From Purshia tridentata (lineage: Eukaryota; Streptophyta; Magnoliopsida; Rosales; Rosaceae): a DNA stretch of 43,931 bases. Below are positions 1-11,529 of this stretch, in pieces (position 1 is the first letter of the stretch; every line of letters begins with the position of its first letter). The notes under the pieces were generated by a model. That model saw only the letters and a list, made by a program, of their open reading frames with translations, did not search any database and was not told the origin of the DNA. The DNA lies in assembly GCA_003254885.1 (NCBI GenBank), contig QANT01000273.1, positions 1 to 43,931 on the forward strand, given 5' to 3'. Both the position numbers and the translations under genes were made by a program.

Positions 1-1062
1 GGCCCTGTAAACTTTGGACTGCAGGTAAAAGCTCCCAAGCTTGGCATTGTTTTTGAATAAAGCTTGGAGTCAAATTACAAATAAATTAATAAAATTTTTT
101 ACAATTAAATTAATAAATTTTTTCATAATTTAATTTTAGCCATTATTTACCAAAATTTTTAAAAAAAATTGTAATAAATTAATAAATATACATTACTATT
201 CATATTTAAATTTAAGGAGGTGATTTTTGCACTCCACTTTTATCCTGATGCACTCCTCCTTATTTTTTAATAATCTTTATATTTCATTATCTTTTATATT
301 TCCAAATTTACCCTTTAAAATTTGACTAAGAAAACATTCAAATTCTATCTCTTTTTTAGTTCGGAATTCATTTAGCGCCACCCAGTCTTTGCACTCATTC
401 CGGTCATGTCCTTTTAATTTTTAATTTTTTTTTATTTGTTGCCGTCTCCTTTATTTTGGTTTTTCCTCCATCAATAGTACATGCAATTATGCAACACAAA
501 AGGATACATGGTAATATTCAAGATTTTTTATTGTTTTTCTGCCATAAATAAGGGGGAAAAAAAAAAACTCTCATATGGAAAATTTACAAAAGTAGAACCC
601 ACCAAACTGTCAAAAGGAAGGAATATTTGTATTTTTATTTTCCCTGATTGCTCTTGTTAATGACTATAACTTACAGATCTCATAAAATTATTGGTTTTAA
701 TCAATCTCTAAAGTTAAATTTTTGATTTTCAAAAGCAAGCTTTTATCTTTATGAAACTCATAACTCACTTGGACTTCAAATTGATTTTGCTGTACTTGGA
801 TTGGGATTCAAGTTTTGATTTTCGTGCTTTCTGTGCAGGCTGCAGCAATAGAAAATAACAAATTAGAGTGATCTTCATGCATCTTTTAATATGTAAATGT
901 ACACTGCTGCACTATTAATGGAGAGGAAGATCAGAAGGAAGAAAATGACTAATCGATGAGAGAGAAAACAAATAATAAAAAGATAATGATCCCATTTAAA
1001 AGGGTAGATATGGAAATGTATGTAATAAAAAATATAAAAAAAATATTAAAAATAGAGAAAGA
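1..1062. other. AT-rich DNA with no recognised gene
   Basis: I see no supportable gene here. The stretch is AT-rich with many A and T runs. A short inverted repeat (AAGGAGG at 214-220 against CCTCCTT at 255-261) encloses a 34-base loop and could be a remnant of a small inverted-repeat element, but no target duplication is visible. Confidence 0.5.
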
Positions 1063-1869
1063 CACTACAACAAATCTGGGCATCTCCAACCTTTTTTTCC
1101 CTAGATCTTATGAGCACTAAACAACCATTTATAATTGCCAAAGCAAATAGCAAATGTGCAGCAAGACTTAGCCCAAAGGATGTAGAGGTTGGCATTGGCA
1201 AATGTCTTTTGCAATTCATGTTATGGTAAGGCTGCAAGAGGAAGGGAAATCTGACAGTGATGTTGACTGTCCATGAGAAACGAAATATGTCTGGTGCTAA
1301 TCTTAAGCTACCATCACATATTAATGGTGCACTGATTGGTGGGAATTGGGGAGGTTTGAATATGTTAGTCACTACTGCTATAACAACCTTTATGTAGCAA
1401 CACTTGGTAGCCACTACACTTTTTCAAAAAGGTTGCTAAGCTCCTAGCCAAACGTGGCATAAATGGTTTCTCAAGGCATTTACAATTATTTATTTCATAA
1501 CCAACTTTTTTAAAGCACAATAGTTAATAGTTGCCATAACTAGAGTTGCTGGACCAGGACTATGGATTTGCAATGATAAAATGGGGTTGATTGGAATATC
1601 CAGCTGTGTAGCAGAATTATAATGTAATTGGATTACCTTATGTAGCTTTTGACATGAGGTACCAATTTGCTTGCTGGGAACCAAATGGAAGAACAAAAAA
1701 AATAATGCAAAAATATAACCACAGCTGATCCAAAAGAAAGAACAAATTATATGTCACATAGGCCTATACACAACACCTATGGTGTTCCAAATTTGCTGCT
1801 TTACACACTTAAGCAGAAAACATATATCTAATGCTGATCTGCAATTGTTCAGAAACCTAATTTTCACTA

Positions 1870-1893
1870 GGTACCACCCCCCNCCCCCCCCCC
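1870..1893. repeat. C homopolymer with one undetermined base
   Basis: A run of C residues is interrupted by an N at 1883. The N most likely marks homopolymer-length uncertainty in the assembly, not biology. Confidence 0.9.
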
Positions 1894-2145
1894 AAACACA
1901 TTCACAAAACAAAAATGAACCCCTTTACATCATTTCTTTGCTCTACAAAGAATAGCATCATCAAAATATAGCTAACTTTGAAAAATTCAGACCAAACTTG
2001 CATGACTTATATTATGGACTAAATACAAATATAAGTCAGTAAGTTCACATGCTAACTTCCAAAAGAGGGAGATTTACCATATCTATGTTACTAATACTGA
2101 TAATATCATAAAGAACTAGCTTATTGTAGTTTCCTAACAGCAGCC

Positions 2146-4582
2146 TCAAAGGTCAATTGGCCCCACATTCACACTTGTTGAAGGTATGTTGCTCCCTTCA
2201 AGAGCAGTCTGCTTTCTTTTCTGATTGGTAGTGTCTTGACTTGGTGTATGGCTAGGTTGGGATTGTCCTCCTGTAGGATATGGAGCTGGGGAATCCACAC
2301 TTGCATTTGAGCCTGGTTCTTGCAGTAGAGTCCCCATCACATTAGGCAATTGTGGGTATCCATTAGTGTTTGGGGTGATGCCCAACGACTCTTAGATGTA
2401 ATTATCAAGTGCATGAGACACTCTCCCATTGAAATTTACATCCATCTGCTATTGTTGCCTATGTAGCTACATGATATCTCCATTGTGCACTAGCCTAAGC
2501 CTTTCCACCTCTAGGAGTTCTTGCTCCAAAAGCATTCAATGTTCTCCCAATGGCCTTCACTTAGTCTTGCAACCTCCCTTTGTAACACCTCGTACGAGTC
2601 CCTCAAGGCATGTAGTTCTGCAGCCACGCCACGTAGATCAGTGTGCATTCCTGAAATTAATGTTAGTAGAGGTGACTCCAATCTCATATCCCCTGACGCC
2701 AATGCTACTCTCAGGACTCATACAAATGCAAAAATTCCATTAATCACTTCCATGTGAATAGGGGATGAGTTGGGGAGCCCTTCGTACTCGTGAAACCTAT
2801 GCTCCAATTCAGCCTGCATAAATCGATATACATTTTAAAATAAACTTCCAGTTGGCTTGTGCACATTAGTTACGCATGAAAAAAAACACAAACACCACAA
2901 ACAATCCATCATATATATTAAGACCTCATTAAGGCTAACCAAACACAAAGCCACAGTACACTATAAACATTCATTGAGCAAGAGATGCCATAATAAGTTA
3001 AGTAGTAGTAAAATAAACAAATCAAAAGTGGGATTTGAATTGTAGAAATTGGGTATGTTTCAAGTATCTCATTTGCAATTACACAATAGCTATCAATGCT
3101 TACATATGATGGTGTTGCTCCCCATTGAATTTGAATTAATTTGGAAGTGGTGCATGGTCTACTTTCAATGATTTATCCAATAATTGAGAACGTTTTCAAG
3201 TAAATACAATAGAAATTACAAACTCAGCTATCGTAATTTTTCTTGGATATAAGCTCCCAATTAACCAACATTTTTATTAACAAGTGAAATTGCTATAGAG
3301 TTAATAGGAGTGCCATTTGACTTGGAGTGCGTGAGCTTAAAAAGGTCAATCCTATTTGGTTCCAACCCACCATGTTCATGTGCCTACAATGACATACACA
3401 AATAGTTAATATAAAATCACAAAACCATAATAACAATTTGGAATCTTAAAGAAATGCCATTATATGATGGTTAGTTAAAGAAATATGCCAGTTAGATCCA
3501 CAGGTCATAGAACACTCACATACTCATCTCAGATTTGTGCGAATGACTTCGTCCCAGCTGTATGCATCACCCTCCTTCTTCTCCTGTTTTTAGCATTCAC
3601 TACAGCACGTTCCTGTTAGATATTCATGTCATCCATGGGGAATACAGTTAATGAAACATAATTGGATTGAAGTCATATGAACCATCTTAGTATATTGTAA
3701 ACTAAATTTGGCAACCATCACGAATACCTTAAGGAAGCATATGCCTACTTGTGCTGGCAAAGAGTCCTAGTGACGGACTAGGCATAGCCATTGATCAACA
3801 TCCACATAGGGATCTCAACATACAAACTTCCTATTAGTGTTGATGAAAGGTTTATACCAATTCCTTCGCAGCAAGCACTTATGGTGTTTCCAATGCTCAT
3901 TCATTTTGTCCTCGGCCACATAGCGTATCCTTTACTTCAATGCTCGCATTCTCTCATCAGTCCAGTCAATCGTAATCTTGTAAAACAGAATATTCCAAAC
4001 AAGGTAAGCATATGAAAGGTTTTTATAATTTTTTGAAAGAAATCAACATAAAATAAATTTTTGAATACTTGCAAGTTTGTTAAATAATAGAGGTGGGAAA
4101 GCAACATATGCTACGTCTAACTAGTTTATATATGGTTTTACCTCAATCTTGCCCCAAGCTCGGTCTAGATTAGATCCTTGAAACTTCCTCTAGTCAATCA
4201 CATTGGTGGGAAACATGGTTCTATCAATTGCTAATTGGCCAAGGTTTCTTGAAAATCTTGCCACTGTTTTTAATGGAGCAAGAACTTGTCCGAAGTTGTT
4301 GAATCTCATCAACTCAGGCCTTTCTATAGCCTAGCTTGGTCTATTCCTTCCTCTATGTGCTCTGATGTCAGCCACTGGGACTGGGGAAAGATTGGGTAAG
4401 TTTTCTTCATGCATTGCATCTCTATGTGGTAGTGAAGCACTGATATTGGCAACATCAGTTAGTGTAGGAGGGTTAACAGTTTCTTGAATCCCATCATCTA
4501 GAGCCTCAGTGAAAGTAGCACCTTCTGGAGTCCCCGAGCCAATATCAATGTCCTCAATCCTTAGAGCCTGTGAGTCAGACAT
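2146..4582 (-). pseudogene. CACTA transposon protein, Transposase_24 (Ptta/En-Spm) type, degenerate
   Basis: A broken minus-strand gene read from 4582 down to 2146. The ATG at 4582 opens 83 codons of acidic, low-similarity N-terminus. A frame follows with segments such as FNNFGQVLAPLKTVARFSRN and GQLAIDRTMFPTNVID, then a stop where a Trp codon is likely (about 4195). Further down comes the family hallmark RRRRVMHTAGTKSFAQ (about 3533-3590), the basic H-T-G-x-x-S-F-A block of plant Transposase_24 proteins. The C-terminal piece 2511-2702 (LHALRDSYEVLQREVARL) looks like a short coiled coil. The last piece (2146-2385) is Pro/Ser/Gln-rich. Introns and frameshifts separate the pieces, so I give one span, not exons. 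In this family the protein accompanies the TNP2-like transposase; no TNP2 DDE domain is seen here. The same block occurs in the plus-strand copy at 10302-11525. Confidence 0.6.
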
Positions 4583-4936
4583 GCTTTCTCAACACCTTGC
4601 AACATTTAAACAGAGGAACTGTAGATTGTAAAAATACTATAAGACCTCTTGTATTAAAACGGAATGATTCAAAATTAATTGGCTTGTTAGCTAGGATAGC
4701 ATGAGGGTTGTTATTATACCACAAATTCAAAATCAATTGTATGCCTTTTTTGTGATAAATAAATAAATTAATGGGGATTATGTACAAGGCAGTTGAAGTA
4801 ATTATATATATAATATATTATGCCTTCCAGTTATAATCTACCCTATGTTATTGAAACTACGATGGATGGATAGAAAGTGGTGCATGGTACGACACATATG
4901 TGGTCATGTGATAAGATTACATTTGAACAATGGTTA
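4583..4936. other. AT-rich gap with no recognised feature
   Basis: Sequence upstream of the minus-strand CACTA gene, with a run of TA dinucleotides near 4803-4820. I see no gene; it could hold promoter or 5' leader sequence of that gene. Confidence 0.4.
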
Positions 4937-5896
4937 TGACACGCCCCGACCCTCGGAAAAACACTCAAAAAGTTCAGAAGCTCACCCACAGGCTCGGGTG
5001 GTTGGCCCGAGGCCAAAAAAACTACTGAACGGTCACTGGAAGCCCCACACGTGGCGGGTCCCACGACGGTCAACGGCGGTCAACCTGCCAAAAGTCAAAG
5101 TCAAGTTTAGCTGAAACAAATTACACAGGCACGTAGAGGAGATCGAGGGGATCAAAACTCGAACCTGGGTCGACGGCCAAAAGTGGCCGGAAAAGGAAGA
5201 AAAACTGGCCGGAAAGCCGGCGGCACACCCACACTCGATCCGCCGTCCACGGCGGTCCCACGGGTCAATCGAACCCACCAACACGCTGGGCTCGACGAGT
5301 AGAGAAGGTCTGGGCGGTCACTGAGTCTCGTCGTCGCTGGAAACGGCGAGATCGCCGCCGACGCCGACTGTGCACAATTTGATTCTCCACTTTCCGAGCT
5401 ATTTCACGGCGAGCCGCCACCACAGGAAGGAAGAGGAGGAGCCGGCGAGCACGGGAAGCCAAGGATCGACTTCAGCCGCCGCCGGACGCGCCCCCACGCA
5501 CCGGCGAAAGTCACGGCTGAAGGTGAGGCTTGCGAGAGAGAGAAACGTCGGGAGAGAGGAGAGAGAAGACTGAAGAATTTTCTGGATTTTTGGGCTTTTA
5601 AAATCACCTTTTTCAAAATTACCGATGTGTCCTTCTCTTCACACGTCCGTAACTTTCAAACCATAGCTCCGTTTGATGCGTGCTACGTGTCTACGAACTC
5701 GTGAGGCCGAGACCTTTCCAACAAGCCCAAAGTCAACGCGAAAAGTCCTCCCAAACGAAAAGTCAACTTTTTGCCCAACTTTAAAGGTCAAACTTTAAAA
5801 TTTGAAAAACGTCCAAAACGTTTTACTTTTCAAATGAAAACCTAAAAACCTTTAAAAAGCTTTTCAAAACCACTCTGGAAGGTGCGGGGTGTTACA
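4937..5896 (-). mobile_element. solo LTR, family A, short form (960 bp)
   Basis: Read on the minus strand it starts TGTAACACCCCGCACC and ends GGGTCGGGGCGTGTCA, the TG...CA form of an LTR. Flanks are a perfect 5-bp target duplication, GGTTA at 4932-4936 and again at 5897-5901. No internal retroelement sequence, primer site or polypurine tract is present, so it is a solo LTR left by recombination between two LTRs. It aligns by eye with the first kilobase of the 2028-bp copy at 12000 and then jumps straight to the terminal motif, so about 1 kb of the 3' part is absent. The GC-rich stretch (about 5160-5530) is the same island seen in the other copies; the ORFs in it are not conserved. Confidence 0.92.
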
Positions 5897-6850
5897 GGTT
5901 ATTCTTCCTGGGTATAAGCCAAAATACATGGAGAATAATATGTAAAAACATAGTCTAAACTAAATGAAAAAACCACATGAGCATGAAAAAACCACATGAG
6001 CATAAAAAAACTAAAAGCTCTTGTAACTTGAGGTCTCCGAATTATCTGAAACCATAAATGAAACTTGTGTTTCATATACAACATATGACATACCTGTGAA
6101 GTTCTTGGAAAGATGGTGCCCTTTGGAAAGCTAGATATCTTCTCCTTCTAAATGTGAGTGTGTTTGTGTGAATCCCAACTCTCCTCTCTAGCTTTATGCA
6201 TCAAATGTGATATACTTTTCTAATCAACCTTTCTTGAAGTATGTAATATTGGGGCAAGTGACTGTCATGTCTTGCTATCAAGGTGTGGTGCAAGTAAGCT
6301 AGTTGGGGGAGGGAAACTGTGAAAATTTTCCCCCTTTCCAAAATGGTACTTCGATCCCAACTATAATGGGAGTGGAATTTGCTTTTTAGCCTTGCTATAG
6401 AGTGAAATCCAATTTCATTCACTTTAATGATAAGCAAACCCATGAAATGACTTCTAGAAAGATTTAGTGGGTTTTTTACGTTCGATTTATTTAGGATTTG
6501 TCACATCTAATTGACAAAATATATCCCAATTGCCTTATTATTTTAATGAAAATAATTTCATGCCACATAACTCAACATTCAGAGCCTATTTTGCTTTTTC
6601 ACTAAATTGCTATTTAAATAAGTTGGTTTTAAGTACATGGCTTTGTTAATAAATTGCAATTTTACCATTTTAATAAAAAGCTTTTCAACTCAAAGGCAAA
6701 AGTTCAATAAACTGCTAAAGCACATTAATATTGAACCAAAAGGAAACATCACATTAGGCAATTCAAACTTAATATATGTTACATACCAATTAACATACAT
6801 ACCACAAACTCAAAGTCATCCTTATCATACATACCAACCAAACCCTATGA
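5897..6850. other. AT-rich gap with a small 19-bp direct repeat
   Basis: Apart from two adjacent copies of a 19-bp unit (ATGAAAAAACCACATGAGC, 5964-6001) I see no supportable feature. Short ORFs on both strands show no recognisable motif. Confidence 0.4.
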
Positions 6851-7217
6851 ATTATAGCACTTTTATATTTCCTAATTGGCATTCCATAAGCCGAATGACA
6901 GTTGATCTTGAGCAAACCATGTTCATGATGACCAGTTCATACTGTACCATAGTTATTTGAACCATATGGGTCGTACGTATCTGGTGCATACCTGTTGTCC
7001 TAAGAACTAGTGTCTTGTTTTGATTGTTCCACCTCATTTGTTTTGCCTTCCTCTTCGTGCCAAATTGAAGGTCTTGCATCTGCATCATTTTTTGTCAGCT
7101 CCAAGTCTCCAATACATTTGGTAGCAACACCATCATTATTAGCTGTGCTAATGAGATCATGCTCGTACTGTGCTATAATCACGTTACCTTCATTGCATGA
7201 TAACTTCTTGCTAAAGG
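6850..7217 (-). pseudogene. unrecognised coding-like stretch, cut by a CACTA terminus
   Basis: On the minus strand one frame stays open from about 7217 to 7005 and, past a single stop, continues with unbiased composition to about 6850. It includes SCNEGNVIIAQYEHDLIS, a Glu/Lys/Asp-rich piece, and YAPDTYDPYGSNNYGTV, then HHEHGLLKINCHSAYG. The even amino-acid use differs from the AT-rich noise around it, so I infer an old exon. I do not recognise the family. It stops at the CACTACTACAAAA terminus at 7221, so it may be the sequence into which CACTA element 2 inserted. It could also be part of CACTA element 1. Two in-frame stops argue against current function. Confidence 0.3.
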
Positions 7218-7745
7218 ATTCACTACTACAAAACCAACAAACTACCACTGTTACATTCGCCACTGTCATAGGCTCGTGGCTTTTTTTACATAATATGCCA
7301 TTGCAATACTAATTTAGTGGTTGAGATCTTGCAAGCCACAAAGGAGGAGTGGCACTCACAATATTTGCTACACACACTGTGGCAATTTATGTTCAATCTC
7401 ATAAAAATTAAGATATATTCACACTATCTATGCCTCCTCCATGATATTTAATGTATTTAAATATATAAACTAATGTCATGATTATGTAAATATGTACTAG
7501 CCCCCTAATCCTACCTTAGTTAATTCATAGCCTCCACCCATTCTTGTGGTTATTTCATAACCCCCTATTTTACTTAAATATTTGTCTAAACCCCCTAAGT
7601 CAACATAGTCTTGATTTTATTGTTTTTAAAATACCAGTTATGCCCATTCATTGTCTTCAACTCATTCTTTCACTACTTTTCTGTGTCTATCTCATTCTCA
7701 CTTTCTCATCTGTGCTCTCTCTCCCCGTGCAGCTGTCGCCAGCAC

Positions 7746-7906
7746 ATGCTTCGTCGTCTGGCAACGATTGCCGGTGAGACTGGTCCCAATCTTCTCATCT
7801 CTCCTTCCTCTTTCTGGCCCTGCCCTCCATTATCCGCGAATCCCAATGACAATAGCAATCGATCCCAAGCAGACTTGAGCTCCCTCGCCGACGATCTGTT
7901 GATTTC
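7746..7906 (+). pseudogene. possible captured first exon of a host gene
   Basis: From an ATG at 7746 a frame of about 54 codons (MLRRLATIAGETGPN...) runs to a GT at 7907 in the context TTTCG|GTATAC, which fits a 5' splice site. Upstream is a pyrimidine-rich stretch (7680-7730) like a plant 5' leader. The Arg/Leu/Ser-rich N-terminus without acidic residues in the first ten positions resembles a mitochondrial targeting presequence. The later ADLSSLADDLLISV faintly recalls an F-box helix, but that is too short to rely on. No downstream exon was identified in the element. Function unknown; capture by the flanking inverted-repeat element is an inference. Confidence 0.3.
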
Positions 7907-9070
7907 GGTATACAAATTGAAATGCTTTATTCTTTACCTTTGTCTGCTCATTGTTTTCTTTTGATTCCTTTCTGTTTATTGTAGGATTTACTAGCATTAT
8001 ATTTGCAAATCAGAGCAATTATTCCCGTGGATCCTCCTTATTAACATGTTGGTGAATCTAATCTATTAGATGACTTGACACTCCTTGTGGCTTTAGATCA
8101 ACATGTAATTATGATTCAGCATTTTTTTCGAAAAAGTATTGGACCATTTGGTTAGTAACATCAACAGTTTCAAGTTTTTAGTGGTCATGCACCACTTAAG
8201 TTCAAATGATTGATTAATTGCCCTCAGTTTCTTCTGTTCCCATCAATAAGCAATTTTACATGGTTGATTTAAGATGCTACATTGGATTTTCAACTTATTG
8301 TTCCCTGCTCCATCGGAAAAAAGAAAAAAAAAAAGGAAAGGCTTGTATCTTTTGGAAATTAGTCATGGGCACACAGTTCGAAATCACTATAGGTACAAAT
8401 CACTAGAGTTCTTTATGTTTGTTAAATTCTTTGATTTGGATATTTAAATTGATCAGGTTGTTTGGTCGCAAATGTTTTATTTTTATTGAAATTAATATAT
8501 CTGGCATTTTGAAACACAGTGTTTATGTTGAAATTGTGCCCCTGATATAAGATGAATCTAATTTGCAAGTGGAAACAGATCTGGATGATGATGGCGCGTA
8601 GCCTAGGATTTGAGTTTAAAATTAGACAACATAGACTAGGGTTTGAGTTTTGTTGATTTCAGTAATTCAGTTTCACTAAAAACTGTGAAATTGTTTTTAG
8701 CTTCAAGTGAAATTATTTTTAGTGAAATTGAATTTAGGTTTTTTAGTGGAGGTATAACTGTTTATTTAGTGAAGATGTAAGTGCTAATTTTTAGTGAATT
8801 TGTAACTGTTTGTTTAGTGAAAGTGTAGCTGTTTTTTTAGTCAATGTGTAATTGTTTTTTTGCTTTTTTAATGGGCCTGCAAGTTTTTTTTCTTGTTAAA
8901 AAATAATAGTGTAATTATTTGGTTTTTCTTTTTTATGGGTCTACAAGTTTTTTTTAATGTAATTGTATTTCTAAAATTGAGTTTCAGTGTAACTGTTTTT
9001 TTAAAATTCAGTTTTGAATTTCAGTGACAGTGTAACTGTATTGAAATACAGTTAAACTAGGCGTGCGTCG

Positions 9071-9142
9071 TCCTTGTCAGAGCGCGTCAGCGCGTGCGTC
9101 AGAGCATGTCAGCACGCGTCAGTTCATGTCAGAGCATGTCAG
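9071..9142 (+). repeat. decamer minisatellite (NNNNNGTCAG)
   Basis: Seven imperfect units ending in GTCAG follow each other (for example AGCGCGTCAG, AGCATGTCAG, CACGCGTCAG, TTCATGTCAG, AGCATGTCAG), with one 12-bp unit breaking the phase. The tract is GC-rich, unlike its surroundings, and lies just inside the right arm of the candidate TIR element. Confidence 0.8.
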
Positions 9143-9244
9143 AAGAGTAAAAGAGGTATTATAAGTTTTAGGGGGTTTTGGGAGAGTTTTTAAATGGGTG
9201 GGGGCTTAGGAAAGTTTTTTGGTAATTAGAGGGTTTAAAAAAAG

Positions 9245-10301
9245 TTGTTGTACTTTTTTTCATTGAAGCCACAGCCAAGTTTTTGTAATATTTTTCTTTT
9301 CCTCAAATAAAGTACTTATACCATTTTTTTAAAACAATTTACTTAAAAACACAGAATTATAAAGTATTTTATTTTATATTTTATATAACCCACTGCCATG
9401 ATTTGACAAGTTTAACAATTTAATATTGTTTAATAATTTTTTATAACAACAAGCAAACTCATTAATGGAAAGATGTCAAACTTATTGCCTGTGGCTAAAA
9501 CCAAGGATTTGAAATGCACTCTTGAACAAAAACATTACATTGGGAGGCGCAAAAGATTAGGATGATTTAAGACAAAATGTTGAGTTTTGTTTAGGGAAAA
9601 TATATAACAAACATAATGGATCAGACCTCAAATGAAATATACAAGGAAAAAGGTATCTGGAGTTCAACACTTTGTCTCTTAAGAATGTTGTCGGTACAAG
9701 TGTGTTGGTTTGAGTGTAGTAAGTGAGTATCATCTCCATCAACCAGGTTTGTTTCCAAGAGCTCCCTCATGTCGTTCTATGTTTTCTGATTTTTATTTTT
9801 TGTATTTTTCAATGGATATGGTATGCATAGCAATACATGGTTTATAGTAAATGGGTTTTACATACTGCTAGTTTCTTTTAATTGGCTGATAACCTAAATA
9901 ACATAAGTGAGATAAAAATTTGATGGCTTATTTTGTATCTGATTAAGTGTATGTTTTTTAGATGTGGGTATCTGCTAGTTACTTAAGCTTGCATATATAT
10001 TAACATAGAGTTAGGGTGTTTGATGAAATGCTTCTTCCAAAAACATGTTTTGGAAGAAAAATTATTTTATGAAGTATGTGGTTCCTTATACCTAGTTATG
10101 TCATGGAAACAAAAAATAAAAAGAGTGAAGAATAAATTTTGCAATTAGCCTTAGCATGTGGTCCTTTGGATGCTTCACCAGAATTTTTTAATTGAGCATG
10201 ATGATTTTTAAATAAGTATTCATCTTTTTAATCATCATACGTGTGTATTTGTATTGTTATGTGTTAATTATTAACTACTTTTTTGTAAGCATCTAGGCAA
10301 T
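9245..10301. other. AT-rich gap upstream of CACTA gene 2
   Basis: No supportable gene. This may be the promoter and 5' intron region of the following Transposase_24-type gene; short ORFs here carry no recognisable motif. Confidence 0.35.
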
Positions 10302-11525
10302 ATGCGTCATTTTTTTGTGCCAACATTTGGAGAGTTGTTCACTTCACTAAGGGAAGACGATGAGACCCAACCACCTTTAGTTGGGGATTTGTTGTCTGAT
10401 CGCTATAATGAGATGCTGATGAACTGTTTTGGGAGTCCCTTTGAGCCCGAAGGGGAGGTTAATGACACGATAGAATCAATTTCTAGTGTAGGTCATGAAT
10501 CAGGGTACTGTCATTACAACAACAGAAGGAATGGGCAAAAGAGTAGCTAGCACATCAAGGAAGAGGATGCGGGATGGCCCCGTAAGAGGCGCAAATAGGC
10601 CTAATTTTATTTAACATGTCAATTCTGCAATATACTTGGTATCTAACATACGGGAATTTATTTTTAATATACAGGATGCTCTAGATTGATTTGATCCAAG
10701 AACTTTAGCTCTTCGACCTGGTATTAAGAAGGTTGTGGTGGCAAAATTGCATGACCGATGGAAGTAATTTAAGTCGAAGTTGTTCCAAAAACACTACATC
10801 CCCTATAGCGAAATGAATAGGAGGTTTGAATGCCAAGATGATCATGTTAACCAACACCACTGGACTGTGTTGGTTAATAGTGGGATATCAAAGGTGGACA
10901 TGTAAATAATCCCTCTATTTCTAAGACAAAACACAATATATATTCATATTTCAAGAATACCTACTAGTTTATTTAAAGTTTTGCAGCAAATTTAATAAAT
11001 AATATTGGAAGGTTGATGTAAGGCTTCTAATAGTTATCCAGGTTGTCAATATTCTAATGTTGCTGTCATGTGAATTGTAGAAAAGCTCAAACACAAACAA
11101 GACCAATAAGAAGAGGTCTAAGCTGCACCACACCACTGGAAGTACCAGTTTCGCTCAAGTGCGCCATGAATGGGTGAGTCTTAATGGTTTTAACAAATGT
11201 AGTTACATATTAATAAGTACATGAGTAAAGCATGTCCATGATAAAGCAATATTTTGGACAATTTGTAACTAAATGGTGATTTGTCATTCTGCTTGTTTAG
11301 ATTGACTTGTATGTGTTGTGCAGGAAGTTGAAAATCCAGATAAAGAACTAAATAGATGGGAAAAGAGGGAAGAACGCATGCAAAGGCAACTAGATGCAAT
11401 TGAAGCATGCTTGAATGGCAACAATATCATACCTGCACATTTGTTTGATTAAGTGCTTTTTACAGCAGGCGTTAACTTATCACAAATTGATTTGGGAGCT
11501 TTCTTCAATGTGCTAAAGCAAGCAT
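10302..11525 (+). pseudogene. CACTA transposon protein, Transposase_24 (Ptta/En-Spm) type, degenerate
   Basis: A broken plus-strand gene. The ATG at 10302 opens 82 codons. After a frameshift near 10520 a basic segment (KRVASTSRKRMRDG) follows. An exon from about 10675 contains a stop and then VVVAKLHDRWK, SKLFQKHYIPYSEMNRRF and HHWTVLVNSGISK. A probable intron ends at ...TTGTAG (11080), after which comes the family hallmark KKRSKLHHTTGSTSFAQVRH (11109-11160), parallel to the block in the minus-strand copy at 3533-3590. A charged, probably coiled-coil tail (ELNRWEKREERMQRQLDAIE) follows at about 11340-11405. The frame is then interrupted at 11530 by the terminus of MULE-1. Several stops show it is no longer functional. 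The two CACTA copies lie in opposite orientation and are diverged. Confidence 0.6.
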
Positions 11526-11529
11526 TGAG
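11521..11529 (+). repeat. 9-bp target-site duplication of MULE-1, left copy
   Basis: AGCATTGAG immediately precedes the left TIR; AGCGTTGAG immediately follows the right TIR at 16916-16924. Eight of nine positions match. Nine base pairs is the usual duplication length for Mutator-like elements. Confidence 0.88.

Larger units (their letters stand above)
1063..4700 (-). mobile_element. CACTA (En/Spm)-like transposon remnant 1
   Basis: A CACTA-type terminus, CACTACAACAAA, begins at 1063 and points rightwards. It is followed near 1380-1480 by short motifs (TAGCAAC, TAGCCAC, GTTGCTA) resembling the subterminal repeats of CACTA elements. Inside lies a minus-strand Transposase_24-type gene (2146-4582). 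I could not find the matching right terminus (expected ...TTGTAGTG), so the right boundary is arbitrary and the element may be truncated or extend past the solo LTR at 4937. The preceding trinucleotide is AGA; no partner was found. Family assignment is moderate, limits are weak. Confidence 0.45.
7499..9244. mobile_element. candidate non-autonomous TIR element with captured exon (Pack-type)
   Basis: The ends are imperfect inverted repeats about 80-100 bp long. The left end (7500-7605) reads CCCCCTAAT...AGCCTCCACCCATT...ATAACCCCCTATTTTACTTA. The right end (9150-9244), reverse-complemented, reads CCCTCTAATTACC...AAGCCCCCACCCATTT...AAAACCCCCTAAAACTTA. No transposase lies between them. A clear 8-9 bp target duplication was not found, so the outer limits are approximate. 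The interior has a GC-richer, coding-like segment (7700-7905), a T-rich stretch with a repeated TTTAGTGAA...TGTAACTG motif (8690-8860), and a decamer minisatellite just inside the right end. This would fit a Pack-MULE-like element, but the class is inferred. Confidence 0.4.

Noticed and set aside
214..261. Short inverted repeat AAGGAGG...CCTCCTT
   Set aside because: Seven-base arms with a 34-base loop are too short for a confident MITE or terminator, and no target duplication is visible.
1883..1883. Ambiguous base as a biological signal
   Set aside because: It sits in a C homopolymer and is best explained by sequencing uncertainty.
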